Of a DNA stretch of 64,000 nucleotides, positions 37,531 to 50,698 are shown in pieces. Under the pieces are notes generated by a model, which was not told where the DNA came from, searched no databases, and saw only the letters and a program-made list of their open reading frames with translations. The stretch's first letter is position 1; each line of letters begins with the position of its first letter. The DNA is taken from the NCBI RefSeq assembly GCF_954871325.1, contig NC_088775.1, positions 72,269,561-72,333,560 on the forward strand. The letters are read 5' to 3'. The DNA is from Gordionus sp. m RMFG-2023. Its lineage: Eukaryota; Nematomorpha; Gordioida; Chordodea; Parachordodidae. Both the position numbers and the translations under genes were made by a program.

Positions 37531-37902
37531 AACAACAATAAGAATAAAGATATATTGTATTTGTAAATAATTTCTGGCATAGTTAAATTAGAATATTAAA
37601 TAACAATAAAGATATTTTGTAAATATTTTCTGGCTTGGCATAGTTAAATTAGATATTTATAAATTTAATTATTAAATGTATATTTTTAAATTTAAACTAT
37701 TTAGATAGTTTGTTTTGTTTGTAAATTTTAAGTTTTTATAATTTTTAAATATGGATATCCGTAAATTTTTTTGTCAACAACAAAAAGAAAAAGGTATATA
37801 TTAATTTATTTATAAAATTTAAGTTATGTAATTTGAATTAGAAATATATATAGATGTTGCTAGTGAAAATCAGCCATCAGTTGAGTTCGAAGGTAATGGT
37901 AT
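37530..37902 (+). repeat. Second copy of the hAT A 5' unit, left part
   Basis: It repeats the leader and first exon (MDIRKFFCQQQKEK, from 37,752, with Arg changed to Cys) and the start of the next exon up to the insertion point of element B at 37,903. The continuation, with the RPDIPLPLHL- and ETLCVTKACELSVDLAG-type exons, is at 42,885-43,270. Confidence 0.8.
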
Positions 37903-38550
37903 CAGCCTCTACATGAGCGGGGGGGGGGGGGGTAGAAATAATTTGCATCCAAATATCCTAAAAGGGGGTAGGGGGTAGGCATCAGTTGGGGGGTAGAGTA
38001 AAAATATTTAGAATGTTATCTACTGCATTTTTGAATTATATGTGAATAAAGTTTGCTTTAATTATTTATAATATAATAATAGACCTATTATAATAGAGAT
38101 AGATTACTAAACATCAACGTTACAATCATAATATATTTGTTCATTCATTAAAATAGTAGATCAGCTGGACTCGCCATTTTGTCAACATTTAGGATAATTA
38201 TTTTCATATTTACAAATTTCTTGAAATTAAAACAACAAAAATATATAATACAATTTTATGATCCAAATTGATGTTATTTGAAAATATGTTATTTTAAAAA
38301 GATTTTTCAATATTTGAAGATATTTGCTATCCATATTTTCCTAAAAAGTATATTAATAATTTATGAATTATAATTGCCTTTTCTTCTTTTATGGAATCTA
38401 TAAATAATAATAAAAATCTTTTCATAGGTCGATTTTAATCATATTACACCATTTTTAAAACATCTATTTTATTATTAATATATTATTACATCATTAAATT
38501 ATAGATATTTTTATTAAATCATCTTTTTAAAATGGATATAAATTTTTTAA

Positions 38551-41500
38551 ATGCCAAGCAATAAGATAAATTACAAGGTAAAATGCTTGCATACAGGCTG
38601 CAACTCCAATAAGATTAGAAAAGACAAAATTAATTTACATTACAAAACAAGACATCCTAATAGTGATGTAAAGTTTGAGGTAATAGCAATTAAAAAAGAT
38701 AAGGTTTGGAACAAACTTGGTCCAAATGCAAATAATCTTAAAATAACTAATGGAATCAATACTCAATTTAAAAAAAATAAATCAATTGCAACATATTTTC
38801 AAAAGGAACTATTTTTTTATTTTTATACATGCTTTTTATATCATATTTAAGTGATCAATATATAATTTTAAACACTTTTAAGGAAATTGACTCTCCATTA
38901 GATACTCTTAAGATAAATCTACCACAACCATTACATAATATTATCACACTAAATCAAGATGAAGAAGTTTTTTTAAGTATTTATACTATAATTTATTCAT
39001 TTGATCTAAAGAAAACTTATAATATGGAGACTGCATTCATTTTTAAGGACAAAGTAGTAATTATTTCAAAATATTATAAATGACCATTTTTTATATTTAA
39101 AATTAATAGCAATCTCATTTAGATGCCCCCTATCCAGAAATTATTCCATTCTTAGATGATGAAACATGGGTATTATAATTTTTTAAAAAAAAAAATTTTT
39201 AAAGAATCTGACAGCATTTACAATTTAATAAATTAATATTCTCTTTTCAAAATATAGAAAATTGAAAATATGCCTAGAAGTTCTAATTTAGACAACCCAG
39301 AAAAAATATCTTAAATTTATCAACAATTAAAGAAGTTTATAATTTAAATATTATTTAATAATGTCTTTAAAGGGTAAAAATGATGATATTGATATGCAAA
39401 CATTAGAATCAATTTATATAGATAAAGTAATAACCTTAAGCTATCTATACATTTTAAATTATACAGTTACCAAACAAAGCTAAAATAACTCCTTTATCAT
39501 ATGAAGATAATGAAGAAAATATTATTTCTTTATATAAGGAAAAGAATCCTAATGATCCCTTTCATTTTTTTAGATTTAGAATGACAAAAAATATGATTGA
39601 TTTTATAATTCAATTTGGTCCACTACAACCAAGTTCCAATGAATTTATTTATCCAAAAACTCATAACAGGTTGGTTTAATAAATTATTGCTGCAATATTA
39701 CTTATATATTATTAATTATTCAAGAATTATGTATATATTCATATATTGCTTTTAATGTAGGAGCATGAAAGATGCCTATTATAAAAAAATAAATTATGAC
39801 AAATCATTTTCTTAAAGAAAATGGCTATCATATAGCTCTATTTTGGATAAAGTATTCTGTATCTTCTGTATTGTGTTTGGAAGTCATCAAGCAAGCATGC
39901 AATGGACTCATAAAGGTGCAGATAGCTGGAATAATTTAGTCCGGGATATGGAGAGACATGAAACATCCCCTGTTCATGCAGATTGTGAATATGCACATAT
40001 GGCATGGATTTCTCGGGGGCGTATTGATTACCACATTTTATTCAACCGAGAGGAAATTATAACCCAAAATCGTTATATTATCCAAAATATAATTGATGCT
40101 ATTGTGTATTTAATACGGGGCAATATTGCTTTTTTGGGAAGCAATTCTCATGATGGTAATTTTTCAAGACTTATAACTTTGATCTCAAAGAATGTTCCAG
40201 TATTAAGAGCATATCTAGAGAAAAATAGTAGTTCACGAGGAAAAAGTGGTAATAAAATATTAAGGCCACAAATAAACTTCATATCCTATGGCCATGTTAA
40301 AAAATTGGCTTAGATAATAAAAATAAAAATATTGAATGAAATAATTAAACAAATTATGTCAAATTGTGCCTTTAGCTTAATATTAGATGGTACATATGAT
40401 ATTTCAAAAAAGGAATGTGTTGCCTTAATTATAAGGTATATACAAGAATATCCACACCCACACCCAGTAGAAAGAATCATTAATATTTTTACAACTTCTG
40501 ACACAACAAGAGAAAATATTAAAAATAATGTTCTAACTAAATTAAAGGCATTACATCTTCCACTAGAATACCTGATTGGGCAAAGTATGGATGGTGCTAG
40601 TAATATGAGAGGTGTTAATAAGGGAGTACGGGCTTTAATATTTAAAGAAGCTCCTAAAGCTATTTATGTCTGGTGCCATGCTCATAGGCTTAATTTAATT
40701 GTTATTCGTATATGTGGATATGGGAATGAAATTAAAAAAACTATGGGAATTTTAGATGAATTATATAATTTTATGAATGGAGTTAAACGCCAGGGTGTTT
40801 TTACCAAATTTCAAATGCAAAAAACCAAAAAATCTCTCAAAAGAATAAAAAACACAACAAGGTAAATAAATATAATTTTTTTAAGAATTTTATTTATTTT
40901 CAGAAATTGGGCATCATCTTTCAAAGCATTACAAATTTTTTTAGATGTTTATGAATATATAATAGCCTCCTTGACAGAGTTAAGCAATTCTGATGACGCA
41001 ATCACATTTTCAATTTCTGAGGGATTGCTATCTAGAATAAAACGATATGATTTTATTTTAGGATTATTTATTTTAAGAATAATCTTAAAATGTACACATG
41101 AAACTTGCATTGAAATGCAGGCAATTGGAAATGATTTAGCAATGATGATTAAATTGATCCAACATACAAAAAATAAATTCCAAAGATTAAGGGGTAAATT
41201 ATTATTCATGTATTTTAATTACATTTTCTAATTAAGCAAATGGTGATAATACATTAACATCATTACATACCGATGTTAAATCATTTATGGATAAGAATAA
41301 TGTTACAACCGATATTTATAATATTAAGTCAATATTTAAATTGGATCAAAAAGAGTTTGATAATTATATTGAACAACAAAAAGAAAAGTTTATGAAAAGT
41401 ATATTTTAAAATAATATATATTTTTTTAGATATAAAAATGAAAATTTTTACCCAGTGATTAATATGATCATTGAACAATTAAATGAAAGATTTAATTATG

Positions 41501-42117
41501 AATCATTAAACTTTTTAAATCAGATTTCTATTTTTACTCCTGAGGGATTAGCAGATAATGAGAATATAATTTCCCAGATATCTGAAATTGTGTGTTTATA
41601 TAATTTTGATGCACAGAAAATTATAGATGAATTTTCCAATTTTATACCATTATACTTAGATTCCTTATCAATCATTTATAGTAAAGATTTAATCAATATT
41701 AGAAAAAATGATACCTTATATGATGAAAGTTATTAATTTTATTAACAACTTAATTTTATAATATGTTTACAGGTGAAAACATTATAAATGATAGTAAAAT
41801 GACCGAGGCTGAAATATTCATTTATTCTACCATATAGATTATTAATTAAATCAAGTTCTTTTCCTTATCTTAAAATTTTATATAAATATCTTATAACCCT
41901 CCCCACCACCTCATGCTCTGCTGAAAGAGCTATGAGTAAAGTCAAAATTGTTAAAACACGTATTCGAAATAAAATCTCTGATTCTTTTTTAAAAAATTTA
42001 TTATTAATATCAAGTGAAATTGATATATATGATACATTTAAAACAGTTAAAACAGAAGATATTATTACAGATTTCGCGTTAACTTCTAAAAGACTATCTA
42101 ATCTTTTAATTGGATAA
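38551..42117 (+). pseudogene. hAT B transposase gene, multi-exon, lightly broken
   Basis: The first exon starts MPSNKINYKVKCLHTGC with a C2H2/BED-like finger (CX4C...HX4H). After low-complexity exons, 39,460-39,670 reads DPFHFFRFRMTKNMIDF. A TTF-type finger follows at 39,760-40,310 (KVFCIFCIVFGSHQASM, RDMERHETSPVH). The catalytic core at 40,332-40,863 contains SLILDGTYDISKKE, LIGQSMDGASNMRG and VWCHAHRLNLIVI. Further exons at 40,902-41,193, 41,237-41,397 and 41,431-41,730 are separated by introns of about 35-45 nt. The C-terminal domain (LITLPTTSCSAERAMSKVK) ends at 42,117. In-frame stops at 39,813 and 40,311 and a frame change near 41,840 mark it as inactive but young. Confidence 0.85.
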
Positions 42118-42119
42118 TC

Positions 42120-42620
42120 CTTTTTTTTTAATATTAAACAGCAATAAATTTAGACATTTGGCATTATAATTCCCTTTTTTCAATATTTGAATAAATTTGG
42201 ATTACTAATCCCTTATTAGTTAGTCATTTTTAATTAGTCTTTTTCTGCACATATATTTATATTCCTTGTGTTATATCTTTAACATTAAAAAAAATGATTA
42301 TGTAGCTCCTCACATTTTTTTACTTTTGTACCCAAATTAATTTCGTTTTTCCAATTAGATGGAAGTGAGGAATACCTAGCGTAGCTCTGTTGTTTACTCA
42401 ACGTTTAGAGGGCATATGCGCTATATTTCACGTATCACGTAATTATAATATCCATTTTTTTAAATATTAAATAGCAATAAATTTAGACATTTTGCATTAT
42501 AATTCCCTTTTTTATTTGAATAAATTTGGATTACTAGTATTAGTTAGTTATTTATAATTAGTCTTTTTCTGCACACATATTTATATTCTTTATGTTATAT
42601 ATATTTTTAACATTAAAAAA
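42120..42620. repeat. Duplicated 3' segment of hAT B with an embedded dispersed repeat
   Basis: ATTAAACAGCAATAAATTTA, CATTATAATTCCCTTTTTT and TTAGTCTTTTTCTGCACA occur twice (from about 42,130 and 42,465). Between them, 42,303-42,450 (CTAGCGTAGCTCTGTTGT, CACGTATCACGTA) matches 57,668-57,800. Confidence 0.75.
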
Positions 42621-42884
42621 ATTATAAATAAAATAAAATTATTATGTGGAAATTAAAATATATAATTTTTTAAATTTCGATAATTTTTATACCAATAAAT
42701 ATTCTTCCTGTAATTTATATATCATTATTTCATAAGATATTCAGACTTATATTTATAAGATTATAATTTATTCTATCGTAATAATGCCGCCGAAGGTGGC
42801 AAATTTTTTTAGGGGGGTAGGCTGAGGTTTTTGAGGGGGGTTTGCATCGAGTGAAAATCCTGTCATGTAGACGCTGAATGGTTA

Positions 42885-43270
42885 TCAATATCTTTTATTT
42901 AAATCTTGCAATTAGAAATACCAGACATACCATTACCACTCCATCTCCATGGGAAAACCAATGATGAGTTAGCTACAAAATCATCAAATGATGGTATATA
43001 TTCTAAATTATTTATAATTTCTAATATTTTAATTAAAAATAGAAACATTATGTGTTACAAAAGCATGTGAGCTATCAGTTGATTTGGCTGGAAAATCATC
43101 AAATGATGGTATAGTATTTATTTTAATTCCATTTTTTTTATTTGTAAATTATACTATTTTCATTTTGAGTTATTAAAATTTTGCAATGTACGATATTTAG
43201 TTATAATTTTAAAGTTAGTCATTTTTTTGTGTTATTTTGCAAAAGGTAGTACATTATAAGTCAAACAGAG
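42885..43270 (+). repeat. Second copy of the hAT A 5' unit, right part
   Basis: It resumes the unit interrupted at 37,902: exons reading IPDIPLPLHLHGKTNDELA and ETLCVTKACELSVDLAGKS, and the same intron and tail (GTAGTACATTATAAG). It is nearly identical to 37,180-37,505. Confidence 0.8.
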
Positions 43271-43769
43271 TTGAGCAGTATTGAAAACTTGTATCTACAA
43301 TACAAACAGAGTTGGGCAGGCCCTCCAGAAAAATAATCTAGATACAGATTTGTTGTGAAAAAATGAATCTTAGATATAGATAATTTATCATTACCAATTA
43401 AACTAGAATAGTTTATAAAATACAGTTTTTATTATTTATTTGTGAAGAACATAATTATTTTCTTAAAATCTTTTGTATATACAATCTTGGGCAGCTTATA
43501 ATATTTAGGAACTTATTTTCATAATTTAAATATTACTACCTTCTTCACTTCCATGAGTGTAAATCATCCTACAAATATAAAAATATTAATTAAAATTGGT
43601 AATGATATTCTATAGTAATTTCCTTCTACTTGTATCTGTCTTTAAATTTTTATTAAGAAACTTTGATATCTATCTGAGATACATTTTTTATAATCCAGAT
43701 TTTTTTCTTGTGCTGCTCAGCTCTTAACATTGAAATTCATATTGAAATATATCATTTAAAATCTAAAAA

Positions 43770-46078
43770 AAAATATAGAAACACCACACCGTTCTCAAAA
43801 AGATGTTTCACTTTACTTAAATTTTCATTTTAAAAATGATAATAAAAAATTGTTAGCTGTTGAAAATATTTGGATACCTGACAAATGTTATAAATTTCCA
43901 TTACCCTTGGCAAAAGAAATTTAACCTTTCAAGCATCCTGGCTTAACAAATATAAGTGGCTTGCTTACTCAGCCGATGAAAAGGGCGCATTGCGTCATAT
44001 TTTCCCCAAGATATGCTGGGTTACAAAAACTCAAAACATTGGTAAGTCAGGTGTACACAAGATGGAAAGATGCGCTCGAAAATTTTAATTATCATCAAAA
44101 AAATAAATATCATCTTAATTCCTGTGAGATAATGGATTCTTTAAAAGAAATCTCAATGAATCAAAAGATATCAATATCCAATGTATTGAATAAAAAAAAA
44201 TTTGATATTGTTACAAAAAATCGATCAAGAATAATTATAATTATTGATGCTATCATTTGGTTAGGGAGGCAGTCTTGGCGTTAAGAGCTCATAGGATATC
44301 TCCTGGCCCCCTAACACTTACATCCCCTTCTCACAATGAAGGAAATTTCAAGGAATTATTGAAATTTTTATGTAATAATAATGACAACTACCTAAAGCTT
44401 TTTGAAAGCTCCTCTAAAAATGCTACTTACCTAAGTCCCACTATTCAAAATGAAATAATATCAATATGCAATCAGTTTATATTAAAGGAAGTTTCTTCAA
44501 AAGTCAAAGCATCACCATTTTTTAGTGTTTTGGCGGATGAAACTTCCGATATTGGTAATATTGAACAACTATCCATTGCAATAAGGTTTATTGATATAGA
44601 ATCAGGTAATTATAAAATGAAGGATCTATTTGTTCAATTTATTGAATTACCTGACACTAAGTCAGAAACGATTGCTAATCAAATTATTAAATCACTTCAA
44701 AACCTGGATTTAAATTTAAATCTACTGATAGGCCAAGGGTACGATGGAGCTCCCTCGATGAGTGGCCATGTTAAAGGGGTCCAGTCAAGAATTAGAGAGC
44801 TTTATAGCACAGCTCTTTATGTTCACTGCAGTTCACATTGCCTGAATTTGATGATAACTGAGGCATGTGAAATTAGAGACATCCGGAACAGTTTACGTAA
44901 AAAGATTTTGATTTAATTGAAATTTATTAGATTTTATTATGTATTATAGATATCTTTATATAATTTTTATATATTTTGCAAAATTTAGAAGCAATATCGT
45001 CGGTTTGTGACTTCTTTACCCCACCCAAGAAGAGGGAGATTTTTACCCAAACGTTCGATGAAATTGATTCAAAAAATTAAAAAGATTTTGTCCCACAAGA
45101 TTCATTGAAAGACAACAATCGGTGAAGGTTTTCATCGAGTTATATGAGGTTATTTTTGCGGCACTGGAATCATACATATTACGCAAAGAAAAAGATTCCG
45201 CAGATGCGGAAAATCTTTTACAGGCTATTACGAAGCCTCAATTTTTAATTTCAATTCAATGTGTTTATTTTTTATTTAATTATACATATGATTTTAGCAA
45301 AATGTTACAAAAAATTGATTTGGATTTAAGGGAGGTTATGAATAGGGCAAAGGATATTGTTGAAATATTAACAAATATCAGAGATAATGTGGATGAAAAA
45401 TTTCACGAAATATATGAGAAAGTAAAGGAGATCGCTAATATGTTTGGGATTGAAATTTTTAAACCTAGAGTAGTTTCTAGACAATCCAATCGCTCAAATA
45501 TTGATGCATCTACGATTGAGGATTTTTATAAAATTAACATTTTTATTCCACTTATTGATACATTTTTATTTCAATTAAAGGAAAGATTTATAAGTCACAA
45601 TTTTATTTTAAAAAGCTTTTATTTTCTTTTGCCGGTTGAGTCTGAATTGTTGATTACACTTGAAACGCGAGAGGATATTAAGAACATCTCAGAGTTTTAT
45701 TCTGATGATTTATTAGGGTCGTATGATAAGTTACTTTGTGATGTCGAATTTTGGTATAAAAATCTTGGTAGAATAGAGTACTCTTTGAGACGAAAAAATG
45801 CTTTGCAGGCCCTTTCCATGTGTAATTGCACTTTAGATTCCCTGCCCAATATCAAAACATTGTTTTTTATTTTAGCTACTTTACCGATTAGTACCTGCAC
45901 TAATGAAAGGTCTTTTTCAACTTTGAAAAGGTTAAAAACCTATTTAAGAAATAGCACCGGTGAAAACCGTTTAAATGGATTATCCCTATTAAATATTTAT
46001 AAGGAGATTATTCTAGATAAAAATTTGATTCTAGATGAATTAGCCAAATCTCAGAGAAAAGTAGATTTCTCTTTATAA
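43770..46078 (+). pseudogene. hAT A transposase (catalytic and C-terminal parts)
   Basis: Blocks in order: KYKWLAYSADEKGALRH (TTF-type finger region, frameshifted) near 43,960; LVSQVYTRWKDALENF; the catalytic core 44,257-44,916 with FFSVLADETSDIGNIEQLS, LIGQGYDGAPSMSGHVKG and LYVHCSSHCLNLMI; FTPPKKREIFTQTFDEID at 45,010; RFCPTRFIERQQSVKVF leading into 45,122-46,078; and the dimerisation end (LATLPISTCTNERSFSTLKR, LKTYLRNSTGENRL). The product resembles the THAP12/52-kDa-repressor-like hAT transposases common in animals. About three frame changes are visible, one of them close to the canonical catalytic region. The last 318 codons are unbroken. Confidence 0.85.
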
Positions 46079-46079
46079 A

Positions 46080-46860
46080 TTCAAATCATATAATTGTAAT
46101 ATTTTCTTAGTCATAAAATTTTTTTATGTAAAACTTAATTATAATGAATTTTTAGTCATGATATTTTTATACTATATTTAATAATAGTATTGCACCTACA
46201 ATAAGAATTATTTATATAATATACTCATTTGTATTAAATATAACTGTTAAATTATATTTTTTTAAATTGCATACAAGAATTACTTATATTTTATTGTAAT
46301 TTTATTTTTTTAAAATATAGATATTTACAATCAATTTTTAAAATAGTAATCTGTATAAAATTTCTAATTTGGAAATTTATTTTTTGTATATAAAATAAAC
46401 ACATAGTTAAATAAAGGGTTTATACCAAATAAAATTGTTAAATTGTATTTTTTTAGCAAGAATTACATATTTTATTGCAATTTTATTTTTTTAAAATATA
46501 GTTATTTACATTCAATTTTTAATATAATAATCTGTATAAAATTTATATATTTTGAAATTTATTTTTTTATATATTATTAAAATAAATACATAGTTAAATA
46601 AATAAAGTTAATAATAAATAAAATCTCTGCAAAATATTGTTATATGCAAAAATTTAATAAAGATAATTATTTTTAACATAGAATAAGATATATTGAGTTG
46701 ATCATAAAATTGGAAGGTTTGGGGGGAGGCAAAATTTTTTTACATCGAATAGATTGAATTAATATACAATTTACTAAACATTGATAACATTTTCAAAATA
46801 ATGCTTTCAGTCGCTTATTAATTATAAATTTGGAAAAAATTTTAATTCTAATATTTTTTA
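46080..46860. other. 3' region of hAT A, AT-rich with a partial internal duplication
   Basis: AAGAATTAC(T)TATATTTTATTG, TTTTTTTAAAATATAG and TAATCTGTATAAAATTT occur twice (about 46,260-46,390 and 46,440-46,560). No coding content. Confidence 0.55.
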
Positions 46861-46919
46861 ATATTTATGCTGGCCTGGGTATAATACACAAAATATTGGC
46901 AAATTTTGATAGGGGGTTT

Positions 46920-46934
46920 GGGGGCGAAGCCCCC
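46920..46934. other. GCGAAGC mini-hairpin near the hAT A right end
   Basis: GGGGGCGAAGCCCCC: a 5-bp GC stem and CGAAG core. d(GCGAAGC) is known as an exceptionally stable DNA hairpin. Confidence 0.7.
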
Positions 46935-47439
46935 AAAAAATTTTTAAACCCACCCCTCCCCCATGGATCAATCCTGGCTACGCCACTGTTACAACAAATT
47001 ACATTTGATGAAATACATTTTAAAATTAACCTTATTTAGATTTATTAAATAATGAAGAAAGTATTGTGAGTGAATGACATGATTATAAATAATGTAGATA
47101 TAGAAGGAAAGAAAATAAGTAAATTAATTTGTTTATAAGATATTTTATATTTATTTATAAAATAATAGAAGCTATACGTTTGGCCCAATCTAAAATAACA
47201 ACTATACAAGTATTTTTTTCATTTTAACAATATTTTTCTTCAAATATATAATATTTGTCATAATTTTCATAAAAGCAATAATATTTTAATTTTTATATTA
47301 ATATTTGTCACTTTTTTAGAAGAGCTTATACAAGTATTATTTTTATTTTAACAGTGTTTTTCTTCAAATATATAATATTTGTCATAATTTTCTAAAACCA
47401 ATAATATTTTAATTCATTTATTAATTTTTATCACTTTTT

Positions 47440-49430
47440 TCAGAAGAATTAGATCTGGGTACTAAAACAACTGGTCCTATGCAACCTATATTAGGTGCCT
47501 ATCCATATATTGGAATGGGTAAAGATAAACGATACTTTCAAACTCAGTGGTACAAATCCTTTCCCTGGATTGAATATAGCATAACCAGAAACTCTATTTT
47601 TTGTTTTCCTTGTCGTAATTTTCCCACTCAACCTCAAAAAGGATACCTTTTTAATCAAGGTTATCAAAAATTTCGTAAGGTAAAAGAATACTTAACAACT
47701 CACGGAGCAACAAATGGTCATGCAACGAATGTAATTCTCTGGAACCATTTTAAACAATCTTTGATAGAAGGAACCATTAAAGAAAAATTTATAGCTCTAA
47801 CTAAATCAACAATACTTGAAAGAAGAGAATATTTGAAACGATTATTCAAAATTATAATACTATGTGGTGAGTTGGAACTTCCCCTTAGAGGTCATTATGA
47901 AAGTAAGACAAGCAATAATCAAGGAAATTATTGTGAAATATTAAACTGTTTGAAAGAGTATGATCCATTTTTAATAGCATATAAACCACCAGGCAATGCT
48001 CATTATTGCTCACCTCAATCACAAAATCAAATGCTATCTGCAGCTGGAAACTTAATCGTAAAGTACATAGCATCAGAAATAAGGGAGGCAGGCTATTTTG
48101 CTGTCATGGCTGATGACACTCGTGATGTTAGCTCATATGAGCAATTTAGTATATGTGTTAGATATGTTAATAAAACAAAAACACCAAAGGAATCTTTTAT
48201 ATCTTTTCAAAAAGTTGAAGACTTAGATGCAGAGTCATTAACGAACACATTAATAACAACCTTAAACAACAATTCCATAAATGCAATTTGCGTTGCTCAA
48301 GCATATGATGGTGCAAGTGTTATGAAAGGGCATCTTTCAGGAGTCCAGGAAAGATATCGCCAAAATAACAAAATGGCTATATATGTGCACTGCTATGCGC
48401 ATAAACTCAACCTTGTACTGATCTCTGCCTGCAAATCAGTACCTCAATCTAGAAAGTTTTTTTGGATCCCATATTAGAACTATCGAGGCAGTAAAAATGA
48501 CTTTCCCTGCAATTATTTCTTATCTAGAAAATATAGACCATGGTGATGTGGTGAAAGCAAAGGGAATTTTATATATTCTTTTACAATATGATACAATTAT
48601 GTGTATGTTTATATTCCAAAAATTATTATCTATGTGTTCCAATATTTCTATTTTTTTGCAAAAATCAGATTCGGACATATCAACAGCATTGGCTCTTATT
48701 GAGTCTCTTATCAATTCTTTGTCAAATTTAAAATTCGTATTTTTCTTCATTATTTACCGAAGTAAATAAATTTTGCAATTTATATAATATAAAAATAACA
48801 AATAAAACAGCAAATATACCTTCTACCATTTTGAATAATTATATTCAAATAGATGATATTGTTTCTTCTAATCATTCTGATCAAACAGAAACTTTTTATA
48901 AATGTCATGTCTTTTATCCAATTTTGGATATTATGATAAATGAATTAAAAAAGAGATTTTGCCAAGAAAACACAGATATTTTAATAGCTATAAATGCTTT
49001 ACATCCCTCCTCCCCCCTTTTTTTAAATAATGATATCATTAAACCATTTATCTTACATTATAATCTTCCTGATCCAATGGAAGAATACATAATATTAAAG
49101 GCTTATATTTTAACCTATAATAAAAAACACGAATCTACGTGTAAATCAATAATAGATTTGATAAAAATCTTACCCATAGATATCCCTCGTATATTTAATT
49201 GCCTTAAAATTGCGTTAACTATTATACCTTTTAATTCCTGCTCATGTGAAAGATCGTTTTCAGCATTAAAACGGGTGAAAACATATCTTCGATCGACAAT
49301 GGGTCAGGAACAATTAAATTCGTTGGCTCTATTGAGCATAGAAAAAAATATTATTAATACCATTCCTATAGATCACATTATAGATGAATATGCAATGATG
49401 ACTAGCCGGCGTAGAGAACTTATTTTATAA
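47440..49430 (+). pseudogene. hAT C transposase, main part
   Basis: An acceptor TTTTTTCAG precedes EELDLGTKTTGP. The frame continues through the TTF-type finger (YFQTQWYKSFPWIEYS, FCFPCRNFP, HGATNGHATN), the catalytic core (YFAVMADDTRDVSSYEQFS, VAQAYDGASVMKGHLSG, YVHCYAHKLNLVLISAC) to 48,474. It shifts frame for 48,476-48,765 (TIEAVKMTFPAIISYLE) and again for 48,831-49,430, which ends with the dimerisation domain (IIPFNSCSCERSFSALKRVK, TYLRSTMGQEQLNSLALLS). Two frame changes are visible; otherwise the protein is nearly complete. Its 5' exons lie at 35.0-36.5 kb, on the other side of element A. Confidence 0.87.
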
Positions 49431-49439
49431 ATAATTTAA

Positions 49440-50490
49440 CCTTATAATTTTTGAAACGCAATTTTAGGCGTTAGTATCTGCGAGTAAATATATCGTTTAA
49501 TATTTATTTTATTAATTTTTTTTTCATATCCAAAATTAGCTAAAAGACATGGTGCTTATAAAAAAAATTCTTTTTGAGATAGGAAAAAATCAGAAAAAAA
49601 CAGTAAATGCTTTCTTTTGATATGACCAAAGTTTCTGAAAAATTTAATTAAAAATATTTGAATACATTGACAATACAATAATATATAAGATCTTAATTGC
49701 TTTCATCATATCACTATGGTACTTATTTTCTAGCTCCCAAATTATTTATTTCTAATTGGCACACTTAAATTGTAAATAATTCAAGGCTTCAATATATTTG
49801 CATAATTTCTTCCAAACATAATTTCTCCCAAGATTTTAGGTGTTTTTGCTTTATCAATATAGCTAACATACTAGATTTTGATATGAGTTAACATCGCGTA
49901 TGTCATGGCTATGACTGCAAATTAACCAGCATCTATTATTTGTGTGGCTATGTAATTTAAGATTATTACTACAGCTGCTGAGAGCATATGAGTGCATAAT
50001 TAAGATGAGCAACAATGATCAACTGTCCAGTAGTTGATATAGGATTAAAAATGGAAGATAATCTTTTAGAAATTTAATATCTCACAATAATTTTCTCGAT
50101 TACTTATCTAGCTTCCATCATGTCATCTAAGAGGAAGCTCTAACCACCATATAGTTTTATGATTTGGATTGGTCGTTTATATTCTCTTCTTCAAGAATTG
50201 TTGATTTGGTTAGGCCTATAAATTTTTCCTTATTAGTCCATTCTATAAAACTTTGTCTAAAATGGTAAGAGAGTTATATTGGTTTCATGACCTTTTGTTA
50301 ATGTTAGTTTCTTATAATTATATTGCCTTATGGGGTTTTTAAAAACATTAACAATTGAGGCATATGTATGAATTAACTAATCGGTTTTATCACTTGTAAT
50401 TCTTTAGGCGCGAAATTTTTTATATCAGCAATTTAAAATACTTTATACTGTAGTAAATAGATTTTGTATTGAAAAATTTGTAGAAATGTA
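49440..50490. other. 3' region of hAT C, no clear feature
   Basis: AT-rich, no open frames of note and no repeats until the tandem array at 50,494. Confidence 0.5.
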
Positions 50491-50493
50491 TTG

Positions 50494-50602
50494 TTTTAAT
50501 TATTTATATTCTAGTCTTAATTATTTATATTCTAGTCTTAATGATATTTATATTCTAGTCCTAATGATCAATATTCTAGTCTTAATTATTTATATTCTAG
50601 TT
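50494..50602. repeat. Short tandem repeat in hAT C, ~20-24-bp unit
   Basis: TTATTTATATTCTAGTCTTAA recurs about five times with small variants (ATGATATTTATATTCTAGTC, ATGATCAATATTCTAGTC). Confidence 0.8.
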
Positions 50603-50698
50603 TATTTTGTACGTATAATATAATAAAAAACAAAATATGAAAATAAGAATAATCCTTCAAGAGTTTAGTAATTTTTAAAAATATATTAATATATAACC

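Larger units (their letters stand above)
37903..42876 (+). mobile_element. hAT element B (innermost)
   Basis: The ends CAGCCTCTACATGA and the inverse CAGCGTCTACATGA are TIRs with one mismatch in 14. The flanks are aatggtat and aatggtta(t), a near-perfect 8-bp duplication; the intact twin sequence at 37,145 confirms the target. A run of 14 G residues lies just inside the left end, with G-rich tracts also at the right. The element is 4,974 bp with its own transposase gene. Confidence 0.9.
36505..46988 (+). mobile_element. hAT element A (middle of three nested hATs)
   Basis: It starts CAGTGGCGTAGACAAGGGGG and ends CCTGGCTACGCCACTG. Both sides are flanked by TTACAACA (36,497-36,504 and 46,989-46,996), a perfect 8-bp duplication. 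Without element B it is about 5.5 kb. It is inserted inside the micro-exon array of hAT C, and its own transposase lies at 43.8-46.1 kb. A GGGGGCGAAGCCCCC hairpin sits 55 bp from its right end. Confidence 0.93.
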
